From Podospora pseudocomata (Eukaryota > Ascomycota > Sordariomycetes > Sordariales > Podosporaceae): a stretch of 64,000 nt of DNA. The position numbers were made by a program, and so were the translations under genes. Where the stretch lies: the NCBI RefSeq assembly GCF_035222375.1, contig NC_085889.1, forward strand, positions 124,001-188,000. The letters are read 5' to 3'. Positions within the stretch are counted from its first letter, which is position 1. Each line of letters opens with the position of its first letter. Below, in pieces: positions 10,934-22,089 of this stretch. The notes beneath the pieces are model-generated. The model saw only the letters and a program-made list of their open reading frames with translations, was not told the DNA's origin and made no database searches.

Positions 10934-13160
10934 TCAGATATCGATCCATCTCGCCATCCATTTGTCAACAGCCTCCTTGGCCTCATCAACCAGCCCAAGT
11001 TCTGTCAAAATGTTAGCCACCCCATCCAAATGTTATCGGAGCCATCAGACGAAACTTACCCAAAAGAAGCTGAACACCACCTCTGATACCGCTTTCCAAA
11101 GCAGAGGCAATCCAAGCATGCGTGTAGCTGGTGTGCTCGCCGACAAAGATTAACTGTGTCCATGCGTTAGCTTTTTATCATGTCAGTCTTGAGCAGGGCA
11201 GGATAACGTACCCCATCATAAGTCTTGAAGTACTCGGGAATATACAGCTGATGCTGTCCAATACTTGGGTTCGCCCAGCCACCCCTGGTGAGCTCGTCTT
11301 GAGCCCAGCACCGCCTGTTGTACCGACCAGTGTACAGCTTCCTCGTCTCCTCGCCGTGGATCTCGGTCATGGCGTCCAACACATACTGGACGTGCTCTTC
11401 TTCTGACAGCGACTCAAGCAGCGCGCCAGTGTCATAACTCGCCAGAATGGAAGCGGGCCCGGTGCCGTTGATGTTGTAGGATGGGTAACAGATGGAGCCG
11501 ATACCGGGGATGTCGGTGGAGGTGCTGCAACTGCCGAGGATGGGGTTGGCGTACTTCTCCCAGAAGCGCGTCTTGTACTCGAGGGCGACCTTGCAGGCGT
11601 TGGCGTACTCGAGCTTGCGGATGGCGTTGGAGATGGTGGCAGGGAGGGTGGGCATTCTCCAGGAGCGGACGACGGAGAAGGGAGCAGAGATAATGGCGTA
11701 ATCGTAGCCGGCAGAGGAGAGCTTGGACTTCTTCCCACTGCGGGGGTTGCTGTCTCGGTAGGAGAGCTGGACCTTCTTGGAACCCGTCTTGGAGTCGGTG
11801 GAGAAGGCAACACGCTCGACGGCACGGTTCATGATGGTATCCTTGTTGACCAACGGGTGAAAAGCCAAGGGGAGACGGTTGAGGCCGCCATCGATGGTCT
11901 TCCAGGAGGCGGCTCGGAAATAAGCGCCGCTGTAGATGCTGGACCAGTAGCTGTGATCGCTTCCGCCAATAACATCTGTGTCGTTGAGGCTACCCCCAAG
12001 ATGGTGTGTCAGGAAAGCAAACTCGGACCACGTATCACCACCAAGACCCTTGAGACCGTTCTCGATCCAGTCCTTGTGAGCTTTGAACATGTTGTTGGCC
12101 ACATCCGCATACACACTGCTGGGAGGCATGTACTCGCTCAGGGCCGCAGCCAAAGCGATGGTCGAGTTGTCCCGGGGCATAGAAGGGGTCCCCAAGGAAG
12201 GATCGGCCGCAATCTGGGCAGAAGTTGGTGGCAGACCGGATGGGAGCTTGAAACCGTTCCTGTAGACCAGTCCGTTTGGCGAGCTCTGGTACCAAGGCTG
12301 GAAGCTGACGGTGAGGTTCTTGCTGTTCTTGTTCAGCTTGTTAATCTCCTCGGCGACCTGGAAGACGATCTGAGAGTCGGTGATTTCGAGCGTGCTGTTG
12401 GTTGCTGGATCATTGTAGGTCCAGGGGAACCGCATCGGGCCCATCTCCTGGTAGGAGTAATCGAAAGCCTTGCCGCGCAGGTACTCGGTGTGAACTCTGC
12501 CACCAAGACGGTTGCCGGCCTCAATGATCTTGACATTCTTGAGGCCCGCTTGAGTGAGGACGAGATAGCTCATCAGCCCAGACATGCCGGCACCCACAAT
12601 GGCGACCTCCTTCTCCTTGGCGGCCTTGACGTCAATGGGCCCCGGTTGTTGGTCCTGGAGGAGCTTGACACCCTCGAACCAGGGACCAAGGGTTTCAATT
12701 CCCGTGGCGTTGGTCATGGCGATGGCTGTGGATCGTTAGCAAATGAGGTGCGTCTTGTTTCACCAGAGTTGAACTGACCAGCTCGCTTCTCTGCTCTCTT
12801 TGCGTGGCGATTCTCCAGGAGCTGAGGCTCACTCCTCCCCAGAAGCTGCCCGGCGGAGTTCCAGGCGGAGAGGCATCCCCCAGACTCAGACCTCTCGGGA
12901 AGCTTCCACACAAGGCGTGTCCCCTGTCTCTTTCCCTGGATCTCGCCCACGGTGTGATGCGCATCTCTAGCAGAGAGAGATGAGCAAGAACCGTAGGAAA
13001 CGGTGACAGGACCGGCCACGTCTCTCTCGACAAACAGGTGGACGTTGCCAAGGCGAGAGGTCACGGCATGGCGAGTCTCGAGCCTGACAGGGTGGCTGTT
13101 GAGGTTGACTGAAGCAGCAGCAGCACCTCCGAGGAGGAGGAAAGATGTAAAGCCGACCAT
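10934..13160 (-). CDS. Secreted FAD-dependent L-amino-acid oxidase
   Basis: Four exons: 13160-12779, 12725-11212, 11153-11060 and 11001-10934; introns of 53, 58 and 58 bases; about 685 residues. A signal peptide (MVGFTSFLLLGGAAAAS) and a propeptide-like N-terminal part precede the flavin fold. The dinucleotide site VAIVGAGMSGL is at about 168-178, followed by IIEAGNRLGGRVHTEY, which binds the FAD ribose. The C-terminal FAD motif LIFVGEHTSYTHAWIASALE is split off in exon 3. This is the monoamine-oxidase/LAAO superfamily, which oxidises L-amino acids to keto acids, ammonia and H2O2; fungal secreted forms of 650-700 residues serve nitrogen scavenging and defence. The length fits. Substrate preference cannot be read from the sequence. 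No nearby partner gene was recognised. Confidence 0.88.
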
Positions 13161-14487
13161 TGTGAGGAGAGGGGGTTGGTGGGACCTGGTCGTTCTACCC
13201 AGAAGACAGTCTCAGCAGGCCTGGGGCTCGGGGTCTTTTATACGGAAGGGCGCTCTCAACATGGCCGTGCCGGCTTACCATCCCGAGCTCGGAGAGGTGA
13301 AGCCTCGGAACATGGACGAAGAGTCCACCCACGCATAATCGGATCAATTGCTCCATCGATACACAGTTTCCCTGTTGAGGTCAGGTGCGGGATGGACGCC
13401 TGCCCGACAGCTAACGCCCGTTTTGTGTAAATCTTTGACAAATCGTGCCTCCCCCCCGCGAGGAAGGCGAATACCTACCCTGGTGTGTTCTGTTCTGATT
13501 GACTGCTTTGGGAGAAGATGGAGGGGCGGTTAGCAGCGTGGGTGGATTGGATCCTTGTCAGACTTTGTCCCCGATCCCTCTTCACCATCGTACCGAAGGA
13601 TCCGAGAGGTGCTCTTTTGCGCTGTGCAGTTGCAGTAGTTATCGGGTCTAGTAGATATCTGCATATCCTGGGGAAGTTCGCTTGGAAGACGACCGTTGTT
13701 ATCCGTATCTTGGCCCCCATGCTGGTGGAGCGCCACCCCATTCCTGTTCGGGAAGGTGGTTGATTTGTCAACAGCAGGACACAGCTAAAGGAGCAAAACT
13801 CCATCTTGTTGTCGTGATAAGGCGCGTTTTTCTTGATTCGTTGGTTGCAATTGGTCATGGGTTGTCAACGGCTTCGTTGATGTTATACCAAAGGCGTAGA
13901 GGGACCCGTCTCTGATTCTGAGGTGGTCAGCCGGGAGAACTCCATTTCCGAGTGAAAAGGCTACGTAAGGTAGCTTGCGTAAACAGATACAAATCTACCT
14001 ACATATCTTTCCATCTCATCAGGGGCTCCTTTCGTATCATCGTTTAGCTCGTGTGCTAATAAGTCTCTCGTACTTCGGGTTGCCTGCCGGTTGTACAAGC
14101 AGTTTCGATGAGAGGTTCCGTCGTGTCTAGCTAACAAAGAAGTACCATCGTGAAGGTTGTTATCTCGCTTGCCCATGATGAAGAAGCAAAAAGCAAATTT
14201 GCACCGGTGGCTTTGGCAATATGAAGTAAACAAACAGAGTATAAAAAATAGGGGTGACAACCGAGGCCTGTCAGTCGCAATGAGCCGGTTACATTGGGCG
14301 CAAGGCGGGTAAGGTAAAGGTAAGGTAGGTACCCTACCTACGGAGCATTGCATGGTGCTAAGGTAGGTACCAGATGACGCAATTCGAACCAGAGTTTTGA
14401 TCTGAGAAGCTATAGTTAAGGCATGAGCAGAGTCTCATCCCCCTAGATAGGGTCTAGTCCCAGTACCCACACGTTGATAGGTCTTTA
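13161..14487. other. Intergenic region of 1.3 kb, no gene seen
   Basis: This is the promoter side of the oxidase. A cluster of GGTAGGTACC-type motifs sits at 14310-14375 (GGTAAGGTAGGTACC and its inverted copy CCTACCTACG). No coding support. Confidence 0.5.
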
Positions 14488-16134
14488 TCAATGTCCCTCC
14501 CCCCGTGTCAAACTCCTCCCATGAAACCTTGCCAGCCAACTATTCGCCATCATCACTCTGATTCTCTTACCCCAGATCATGAAAACGAAGACCATCATGT
14601 TGTTTACCACCAAGATGGGGACGAAAGCCGCCACAACAATCGTGACATATCCATGCTTGAGGATCCAGTTCAACAGCTCCCCGCTAAAACCAAAGCTGAT
14701 GGCCTGCTTGCCAAGGTTCATGATGATGAGCATCTCGCTCAAGTTGGCATTGTACGAATCAACCGCATAAGCCAATGTGAGTGTGAAGTAAAAGTAGCCA
14801 GCCCACTGGGTGATACCGATCGCGATGAAGTAGCATATCCAGTGGAGATCTCTGGCGGCAGCCATACCAAAGAGAACTTGGCCTGCCGGAGCGACAAACG
14901 CGGCAGGAATGAGAACCCCCAGTCTCATTTCGGCTTCTCTGATGCCCCCATTCCTCCTTGTGAGCCTCGCGGCCAGGATATCGGATGCCGGGAGTAGAGG
15001 AAGAGCAAGGCCGAAACCAATAAAAGTCGCAATGGCGCTCAGACCAGAATTTGTCTCGGGCCAATTGTATGGGGGCTGGACAATCTTCAACGGGAAGACA
15101 AAGTTGAAGGAGAAGCCGCACAGTCCAATATAGATGCCGTAGGTGGCGATGACCCAGAAGGTGGAAGGAACTAAGAGATGGGTGAAAGCTCTGAATGGCA
15201 TGGCCCAAAAGTCACACGTGTAGTCGAACTTGTCCGGGAAGATGCTGAGCTGCTGTTTCCAAGACTTGCGCCGAGGAAGGACAGAATTGCCCGACAGCTC
15301 TGCAGTCTCTGGCTGCCGCTCCTTCTCATTGCCTTCTGCCGTGGTCGCAGCCGACGTCACAACCTCGAGGTTGCTCCCGCTTGACGACCCACCTGACGGA
15401 GCAACAGGAGCTCTGAAATACAACGACTCTTCCACAAAAAGAAAACACAAAAGCAAAAGCGCAACACCAAAAGCCAGCTCGACATAAAAGAACAAGTTCC
15501 ACGAATACCCGGCCGCAAGCATAAACCCGCAAAACATCGGCCCAGTCGCTCCCAGACACAAGGCAACCGTATACCACCCCAACTTCTTCCCTCTCTCGTG
15601 CAAGAAGAAGATGTCATTCACCAACTGTACCGGCAATGCCTCGCAAACCCCGCTCCCAAAAGCATGCACAATCCTCCATGCTAGCAAACCCCCATACGTC
15701 GTCGATTGACTCGCCCCGATGATCCCCCCAATATATGCCACCAGGCTCAGCAACATGACCGGTCGCCTCCCGTACCTCTTGTACAACGGCACCAAGATCA
15801 CACTCCCAAACCCGAAAATCAAGTTGGGGTAGTTCACCAGCCCTGCCGCCGTGTTGGGATCGACGTTGAACTGAGCGGACCAAAGCCCGATGTACACTGC
15901 CGGTCCGAGCAAGGCAGAGATTCCCAGGAAGGAAAAGGCGCAGGCGCAAAACATGATCATATGTTTCTTGAACTTGGTCCATTGTAAGGGGTCGTTGGGG
16001 TCGGCCGAGGGGACAGGGAAGAGGGCCTGGCCGTAGTGGGTTTCTTCACCCTCTTTGGCGGCGAGGCTCACGGTGCCTGGGATGGACTCCTCGTGAGCGT
16101 GGCTGTGGGGATCATGGCGGATGGCGATGGCCAT
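14488..16134 (-). CDS. Major facilitator superfamily transporter, DHA1-like
   Basis: A single uninterrupted frame of 548 residues. A hydrophilic N-terminus with the fungal signature DPNDPLQW precedes twelve predicted membrane helices. The cytosolic loop YKRYGRRPVML is the MFS motif A equivalent between helices 2 and 3. WRIVHAFGSGVCEALPVQLVND and WNLFFYVELAF mark the DHA1-type half. A long charged central loop (about residues 235-300) separates the two halves. Relatives export drugs, polyamines or secondary metabolites at the plasma membrane, or import nicotinate-like compounds; the substrate cannot be told here. The tail is short and basic. It is an isolated gene with 1.3 and 1.9 kb empty flanks, so no operon-like context helps. 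Confidence 0.88.
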   Translation of the reverse strand: MAIAIRHDPHSHAHEESIPGTVSLAAKEGEETHYGQALFPVPSADPNDPLQWTKFKKHMIMFCACAFSFLGISALLGPAVYIGLWSAQFNVDPNTAAGLVNYPNLIFGFGSVILVPLYKRYGRRPVMLLSLVAYIGGIIGASQSTTYGGLLAWRIVHAFGSGVCEALPVQLVNDIFFLHERGKKLGWYTVALCLGATGPMFCGFMLAAGYSWNLFFYVELAFGVALLLLCFLFVEESLYFRAPVAPSGGSSSGSNLEVVTSAATTAEGNEKERQPETAELSGNSVLPRRKSWKQQLSIFPDKFDYTCDFWAMPFRAFTHLLVPSTFWVIATYGIYIGLCGFSFNFVFPLKIVQPPYNWPETNSGLSAIATFIGFGLALPLLPASDILAARLTRRNGGIREAEMRLGVLIPAAFVAPAGQVLFGMAAARDLHWICYFIAIGITQWAGYFYFTLTLAYAVDSYNANLSEMLIIMNLGKQAISFGFSGELLNWILKHGYVTIVVAAFVPILVVNNMMVFVFMIWGKRIRVMMANSWLARFHGRSLTRGEGH

Positions 16135-18019
16135 TTTGGGAGGCGTGTGAAAGAGGGCAATGTGCTTTTGTCAGATGTCTGTCACCCAGATTACCAAACT
16201 GTTGACACAGACGTCAGCAGTGGTATGTCTTGACACTGGACATACAAGAAAGGGTAAACAGATGGCACCCGGGGAAGGGAATCAGGAGGATATTATATGT
16301 AAATCCCATCGAGAATGATCAGCCGGCCACGTGAACGATCCTGCAAGATATATACATTCCATTCAACCCCCTCATTCAACAATAGCAATAGGAGAGTTGG
16401 ACTGACACCACCGAGCTTCCTCGGACAATGAAAGGGCGAACTGGTTGCACAACAAGCACTACCGCCCCCAGGAATTACGCTGGTAGCTGCCGTGGCGACG
16501 TTGTAAGATCTACATTCGGAAGATGGCAACCTGCAATGGCACGAGCCAATACTGGCACACACACACATATATACAGTACCGCGGGAGGATGCCAGCCGGT
16601 ACACCCACCTCATCTGCACGAACCATGCTCCAGATAGTGGGCATACTCAACCACGTGGTGAATGTGTATGTCAGAGATCCCCAATCCCCCCTCGTTTGCC
16701 TTGGTTTGCGACTTAGCGATAAAGCAAAGCAGCACAAGTAAGATACATGCTCACCGTGTAACCTTTTTCACAAGGGAAATCTTGGGGGTAAAACCACAAG
16801 ACAACATCGATGTCATGTCCACAGAGAAGCATGCACCTACTCGGACGGGTTAAAGGATCAAACTGGATGACATTTACCAAAGTTTATACATCAAAAACCG
16901 TCTCAATCTCCTTCTCTGGCTGTCAGATCTGGAGATTGGAGGTACCGGGAGTGTGTTTCCTGCCACAAACATGAGGAAGACGGTTGCTGTCTATCTGACC
17001 TGAGAGTGCCGGCTTGGAAGCCGACATGCGTTATGCTGTTGGCTCTGAACTGTCCGCTCCATGTCCATTGGATTCACCCGTCGCACGGCATGTTGTGTTT
17101 ATGCATAGTTCTCGTCCAATGTTTCTGTAGGTCCTCCGCTTTGGGACGGTCTCTTTTGATCTGTTGGCCGTTTATTTCAGAACTTTGTTCTGGGTCAACG
17201 GACGTCCAGTATAGATACTAACATGATTTTGTACGACCAACGAGCTTGTGGAACCAACCCTAGTGCTCGAGATTGTGTTACTACCTAGGTAGATCGGTGT
17301 TTGATGCGAGGAGTTGGGTTCTGTTCGAGAACTGACATGGTTTATATTGGCCACGGCTTCAGTAACGGGCAGCTTATCTTCCGCAAATCTCTACGAAGCT
17401 GGTTTCCTAAAAACACCAGCACATATCGCACATAGAGCTGTACAACAACGTGGCTCGGAAATTCATTTCAGGCAGTCCGAACCGGCCTGAGAAATCCCTG
17501 TGTGTCTGCGATGTACCTCAAGTCACCAAAGAGCAAAAAAGGGCGTGTCTAACCCGCTCTATCAAGCTCAAACATTTCCTTGGTTCGTCATGTTGTGTAA
17601 CCCCAACATCAAAAAACATCAACGGTCAGATCCAATCGGCGGCTATTAGAACGGCCGAATGGCCCGTCCCCCTCTTGCAGACGCCTTCGGTAGACGCTCA
17701 GGGACACCTGGCCAGAGAGTCTCGGGCAAACACGGTACTGTGTTGATAAATCACAAACTGCGTGGATTTGAGGTGTTCCATAGAATTGTTGTTAGCATGA
17801 TAGGATTCATGACTGCATTGAGCCGTCAAAAATCTTGTTATCAGCGATGAAACATCACCGAAGAAGGGGGGCAGATTAAAAGTTAGGAATTAAACCGGCA
17901 TATAGAGCTCGGGATCAGGTGTGCAATGTGCAAGACTCCATCCGAGGGTATATATCTATATTTACACATGAACCACCCAAAATCTCTTCCTGGGGGTATC
18001 CCGCTCAAAGTAGCAGGCC
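16135..18019. other. Gene-poor stretch of 1.9 kb
   Basis: No open frame above about 110 codons and none with a motif. It contains CCTACCTAGGTAG at 17280-17292 and a CACACACAT run near 16557-16570. It should hold the MFS promoter and the 3' UTR of the amylase gene. I see no tRNA or transposon ends. Confidence 0.45.
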
Positions 18020-19630
18020 TTAGGCAAGGAACATGAGGGCCCACCCAGCCACTGCAGCAGCCAAAAAACCAGTGGCGGCACCGGTCACACCGGCGCCGCT
18101 GGTGTCGTCCTGGAACTCTTCAACGGTCGTCTGCTCACAGATGCCCGAGTCCTTGAGCGCATCGGCGGGGACATAGACCTTGGGAACGCCGTTGTTCATC
18201 TTCATGTCGATAGTGCCCGACATGCCAGCCTGGTTGGACTGGCAGGTGAGGACCTCAACGACCTTCTGATCGGCCTGGAAGCCGCCAACGGTGAGCGTAT
18301 GTTTGCCGCCCTTGGAGCTGTTGTTGGTGATGCAGTACACGATCTGACTGCCGTAGGAGCCCTTCTTGGTGCAAAAGTAGTTGTTGTTGGCCTCAAGGAT
18401 CTCGGAGGCGGTGTTGACATAGTCCTTGTCGAGCTTGATGATGTGGTTGCGCACCTTGTTGAGCGTGGCGGTGAGCTTGTACAGGGGCGACTCTTTGTCA
18501 TAGCCGGACTGCCAGAGAGGCTCACGGTTGTGAGGAGTCTCGAAGCCGTTAAAGTGCTGCTCCTGGCCCTGGTACACGGTGGGAACGCCGTCGTTGAGGA
18601 TAACGTAGGTCATGGCGTTCTTGGCAATGGCCATGTCGCTGTTCTTGTTGGCGAAACGGGGCATGTCATGGTTCTCGACAAAGGTGCCCAGGGCAAAGGT
18701 GTCGTTGCAGTTGTTGATGGCCTGCTTCTTGATCTGGGCGAGCTTCTCGAAAGAGCCGCCGTTGAAGCCCTCGATGAGCTTGTAGTAGTCGAGATAGTTG
18801 GGCATGCCGGGCAGGAGGTCCAGAGTCTGGTAGCGGCAGAAGTCCTCGGTCTCGCCCGTCAAAACCTCGCCCCAGGCAAACACACCCGAAGCCTTGACAA
18901 AGCCGGGCAAGAACTCGTCGTTGACGTGCTTGGCGGCGTCGATGCGGAGACCGTCAATGGAATAGTTGCTGACAAGACCCTTGATCCAGCTGTTCATCTC
19001 CTTGATCACGAATTCGTTGCGGGTGTCGAGATCGGCAAGGGCAACGCCATAGGGGTAGAGCCAGCAGTCTTGGTATTCGGTGGCGTTCAACCAGCCTTCC
19101 TCGGTGACGTTGCAGTAGGGATGGAAGTACTTCTCGTCGTTGAAGGGGTTGAACTTGGAGTAATCGACCTTGGGAGGGGGGTTGTTGTCGAACTTTTGGG
19201 CCATGTGGTTGACGACAACATCGGCCATGAGGTAGATGTCGCGCTTCTTGAGCTCGGCCACCAGATCCTTGAAGTCCTTCTCGGTGCCAAACTTGTCGTT
19301 GAGGGCATACAGATCGGTGGTCCAGTAGCCGTGGTAGGGGTCACCGGCGGCTGTGTGCTCCTCCATGTTCTTGTTGATGGGGCTGATCTGGACGGCCGTG
19401 AAGCCCATGTCTTGGATGTAGTCGAGCTTGTTGATCAAGCCTCTCCAGGTGCCACCGCAGAACTCGTGGGCCTCACACTCGTGGTCGATGGAGCCATCGG
19501 TGCGGGCATAACGGTCAATCATGACCTGGTAGACGGATCGTGTCTTCCATTCCTCAGCGTCGGCAGCAAGGCCGAGGCCAGAGAAGGCCAGACTGGCAAC
19601 GCCAGCCAGGCTCAAAAGTGAAGCTCGCAT
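18020..19630 (-). CDS. GH13 alpha-amylase with GPI-type C-terminus (AmyD/AgtA-like)
   Basis: An intron-less frame. The start at 19630 was chosen because MRASLLSLAGVASLAFSGLG is a signal peptide; the frame continues upstream only as leader. It is 536 residues. Fungal alpha-amylase signatures are all present: DVVVNHM (137-143), GLRIDAAKH with nucleophile D231, FAWGEVLTG with acid/base E255 and FVENHDMPRF with D322. The protein ends in a Thr/Asp-rich stretch and a hydrophobic tail (GAATGFLAAAVAGWALMFLA), the GPI signal seen in the Aspergillus cell-wall amylases. Those enzymes act weakly on starch and modify or shorten cell-wall alpha-glucan. The divergent neighbour is the alpha-1,3-glucan synthase gene, which supports that role over starch digestion. 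Confidence 0.9.
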   Translation of the reverse strand: MRASLLSLAGVASLAFSGLGLAADAEEWKTRSVYQVMIDRYARTDGSIDHECEAHEFCGGTWRGLINKLDYIQDMGFTAVQISPINKNMEEHTAAGDPYHGYWTTDLYALNDKFGTEKDFKDLVAELKKRDIYLMADVVVNHMAQKFDNNPPPKVDYSKFNPFNDEKYFHPYCNVTEEGWLNATEYQDCWLYPYGVALADLDTRNEFVIKEMNSWIKGLVSNYSIDGLRIDAAKHVNDEFLPGFVKASGVFAWGEVLTGETEDFCRYQTLDLLPGMPNYLDYYKLIEGFNGGSFEKLAQIKKQAINNCNDTFALGTFVENHDMPRFANKNSDMAIAKNAMTYVILNDGVPTVYQGQEQHFNGFETPHNREPLWQSGYDKESPLYKLTATLNKVRNHIIKLDKDYVNTASEILEANNNYFCTKKGSYGSQIVYCITNNSSKGGKHTLTVGGFQADQKVVEVLTCQSNQAGMSGTIDMKMNNGVPKVYVPADALKDSGICEQTTVEEFQDDTSGAGVTGAATGFLAAAVAGWALMFLA

Positions 19631-22089
19631 GGTGGGTGTCTTGCTGTCAAGCAGAAGCTGAGAATATCCCAAAATAGGAAAGCGACGATACTTGTAAGAC
19701 GGGCAGTGAAAAGCTGGTTCGGATGCACCGGTGTCTTCGGCCCAATATTTTTTTCTTCCTCCTTCCTTGTTATTTATGCTTAGTGAGTGACTCGGGTCAG
19801 ATACCCCCTTCTTTCTTCGTCTTCTTGCTTCTCGTCCTAACACATTGGGGCCGAAAGGCAAAAAAAAAAAGAGTGTGAATACGCCTAAGACGGCGTTTTT
19901 GGAAATGTGTGTATAAAGCGAATGTAGGGAATAAACAACCGTTGAGGTGTCAAAGATGACTGGCGTCAGGTTGGACAGACTCTGGGGAAAATAAAAGGGG
20001 GGGGCCCAGGGGGAGGGAACACCGCGTCTCTACAGGACGCTACGGACACGCTTTTCGACCCGACACCACTGTGCTGGGCATGTCGGGAGGGGCCCGGGGA
20101 CACCGGCCAGTGGTTGACATTGGGGACAAGGGGGCGGGGGGGGGGAGGGTGTGTGTTCATGGGGTGTCCATGCAACGGGACGAGATGAGAGATGAGGAGA
20201 TGAGCCTACCAGCCAAGACAGTCCAAGAAGAGGTTGGACACTGTGCATTGCTTGCGAGAATGGGGAACCAGTAGGGGACCCCTGCCGCGCCGACTCGTGT
20301 CAGTCGAATGTTGACCCATCCGGTCTCCGCTTTGAACTGCAGGCTTTTTCTTGGACTGAAATTAGGGGCGTTTCTGTTTTTCTCATGTAACGGTTCTGCC
20401 GGCGGCATTGTTGCAGTAAGGCATCCGTACCTACTAACTAACATGACTTCCAAGTTCTATCTACCCTATACATCTATGGTCGGGATAAGCTTCCGAGTCG
20501 TGCGGTGTTGAAGAGGCACAGAGGATTAACTCATCCTGCCGTTGAGCCAAGCCGTTGTCGGGTGTTAGTGTATGCCAGATGGCAGACCTGCTTGCCAGGC
20601 GGGATAGGGATGCCAGCGCGCGCGCGCCGCGGTGTGGCGTCGAATGACGGAACATTGGCCAGGTAGGTACCGGTAAGCGAAGGGGTGTGGACCTTTTGTT
20701 CATTCTTGGCGCACCACTCTTTTCAGGAACTCGAAGCCGCCGACCGAAACATCTTCTCCAGAGAAAAAAAGGAGCACCAGCAGCAGAAGCAGAAACACGA
20801 AGGCCACTAACAGCTGGCTCCATCCCGGTCATTTCGTCGTTTCGGCCTGTCAGTGTCAGCAACACAGAGACATCCACGACATCCTTCTCTTCCAGTGAGT
20901 GCCATCAACCCAGGGCAATGGTCCAGAACGACACCAAAGCAGCAGGGACATTTCTTGTCGTCGCGCTGGGCAGTCGACAGAGCCCGTGGCAAGGCGCGAA
21001 CAAGCACGCAAAGACTTCTTCTTTTCCGCCTTCCGAAGCCCGATCGAGCGGGTCGCATCGAATCTGCCGCGGTACCTCCTCTGCGATCCCTGTCTGCGCA
21101 CGCTCGTATCGAATCAAGCTGCCAGGGCCCAATGGTCACAGTGCGCTGGACATGGAGGGTCGGAGGCGACAAACCAGGGCACTCTCCACCCTGCCGACAC
21201 AAGTTTTGCACCATGAACCTCGACAAGCCTCTCAAGCTTCCAGTCTAACCCGCCTTATCGCCCGTCCCAAGAAAAGGGGCAGCAGTGCACCGTCGCACCG
21301 GCCAAGGCCTGGATAAGGGAAAATTGGGAAAGGCACCACCTGTTGCATTCATCCACATCCGCCCACCAGCCTCCTCTGCCTTGCCGGGTTCTTCATGTCG
21401 AGAACTTGTGTTTTTGTTTTGGCCTTCATGTTCATCTCACCGTCTCACGGGGGCCATGCCGGCATCTGCTTTCTTTCGACGGCCTTTCCAAGGAGATGGC
21501 CGAGGGTCCGCGAAATGATGTCGATGCCGTCGAGATGAAGTGGGAAAAGGAGAGCTGATGAGCCAACGAGCGAACATGCCGAAAGTGATAATTCCTATCA
21601 AAAGCAACTGATAGGCTGAGTGGCCTCGACGCGGCTCCGCCTATCTGCGCTCCGGTATTCTTCCGCGCGCGAGGGTGGCCAACGCGAGCTGGGGAGGTGT
21701 GGCAGCTGTGATGCTCCCACGCCCAGCATCCAGATCTCCACTTGGAAGGTCTGACCACGGGTTTCCATGCCCCCTTTTCCCGCCTCTCTCCCTCTGTGAC
21801 CGGATGGGGCTTCGTCGTGTCGTGGAGTTCACAGCTAGGGCTGGCTGGCCTGTCCAACGTGTCTCGTCCGTCCGGGGGTCGGGAGGGGGGGGGGAGGGCT
21901 TCGATAGCGCGCATCTTTTTCCCTTTCTAATCTGTTGGTGGTTGCCATCATCGTCCTTCTTTGTATTGTTGTGTTTTCGAAAGTCGTACTGCTGAATTTT
22001 GTCTTGTCTTGTCTTTTGTTTTTTATTTGGCATTGTCTCTCGTTTCCAAACCTACTGTCGCTCCCAATGAGAGGCGAGCGACGGTCAAC
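19631..22089. promoter_or_regulatory. Divergent 2.5 kb control region of the amylase and alpha-glucan synthase genes
   Basis: The two start codons face away from each other. The region contains three G-run clusters (19997-20017, 20122-20149, 21874-21898), a GGTAGGTACCGG motif near 20662, a run of CG dinucleotides (CGCGCGCGC, 20618-20627) and a pyrimidine-rich stretch just before the synthase ATG. Open frames of up to about 209 codons (for example 20687-21316) have no domain and are treated as chance. Shared regulation is inferred from the arrangement only. Confidence 0.5.

Noticed and set aside
18299-19621. A 440-codon open frame on the plus strand
   Set aside because: Antisense to the intron-less alpha-amylase. 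The translated sequence is hydrophobic/acidic low complexity without a domain.
20687-21316. A 209-codon open frame in the divergent promoter
   Set aside because: Ser/Arg/Pro-rich composition typical of chance frames in GC-rich fungal DNA, with no signal, domain or splice partner.
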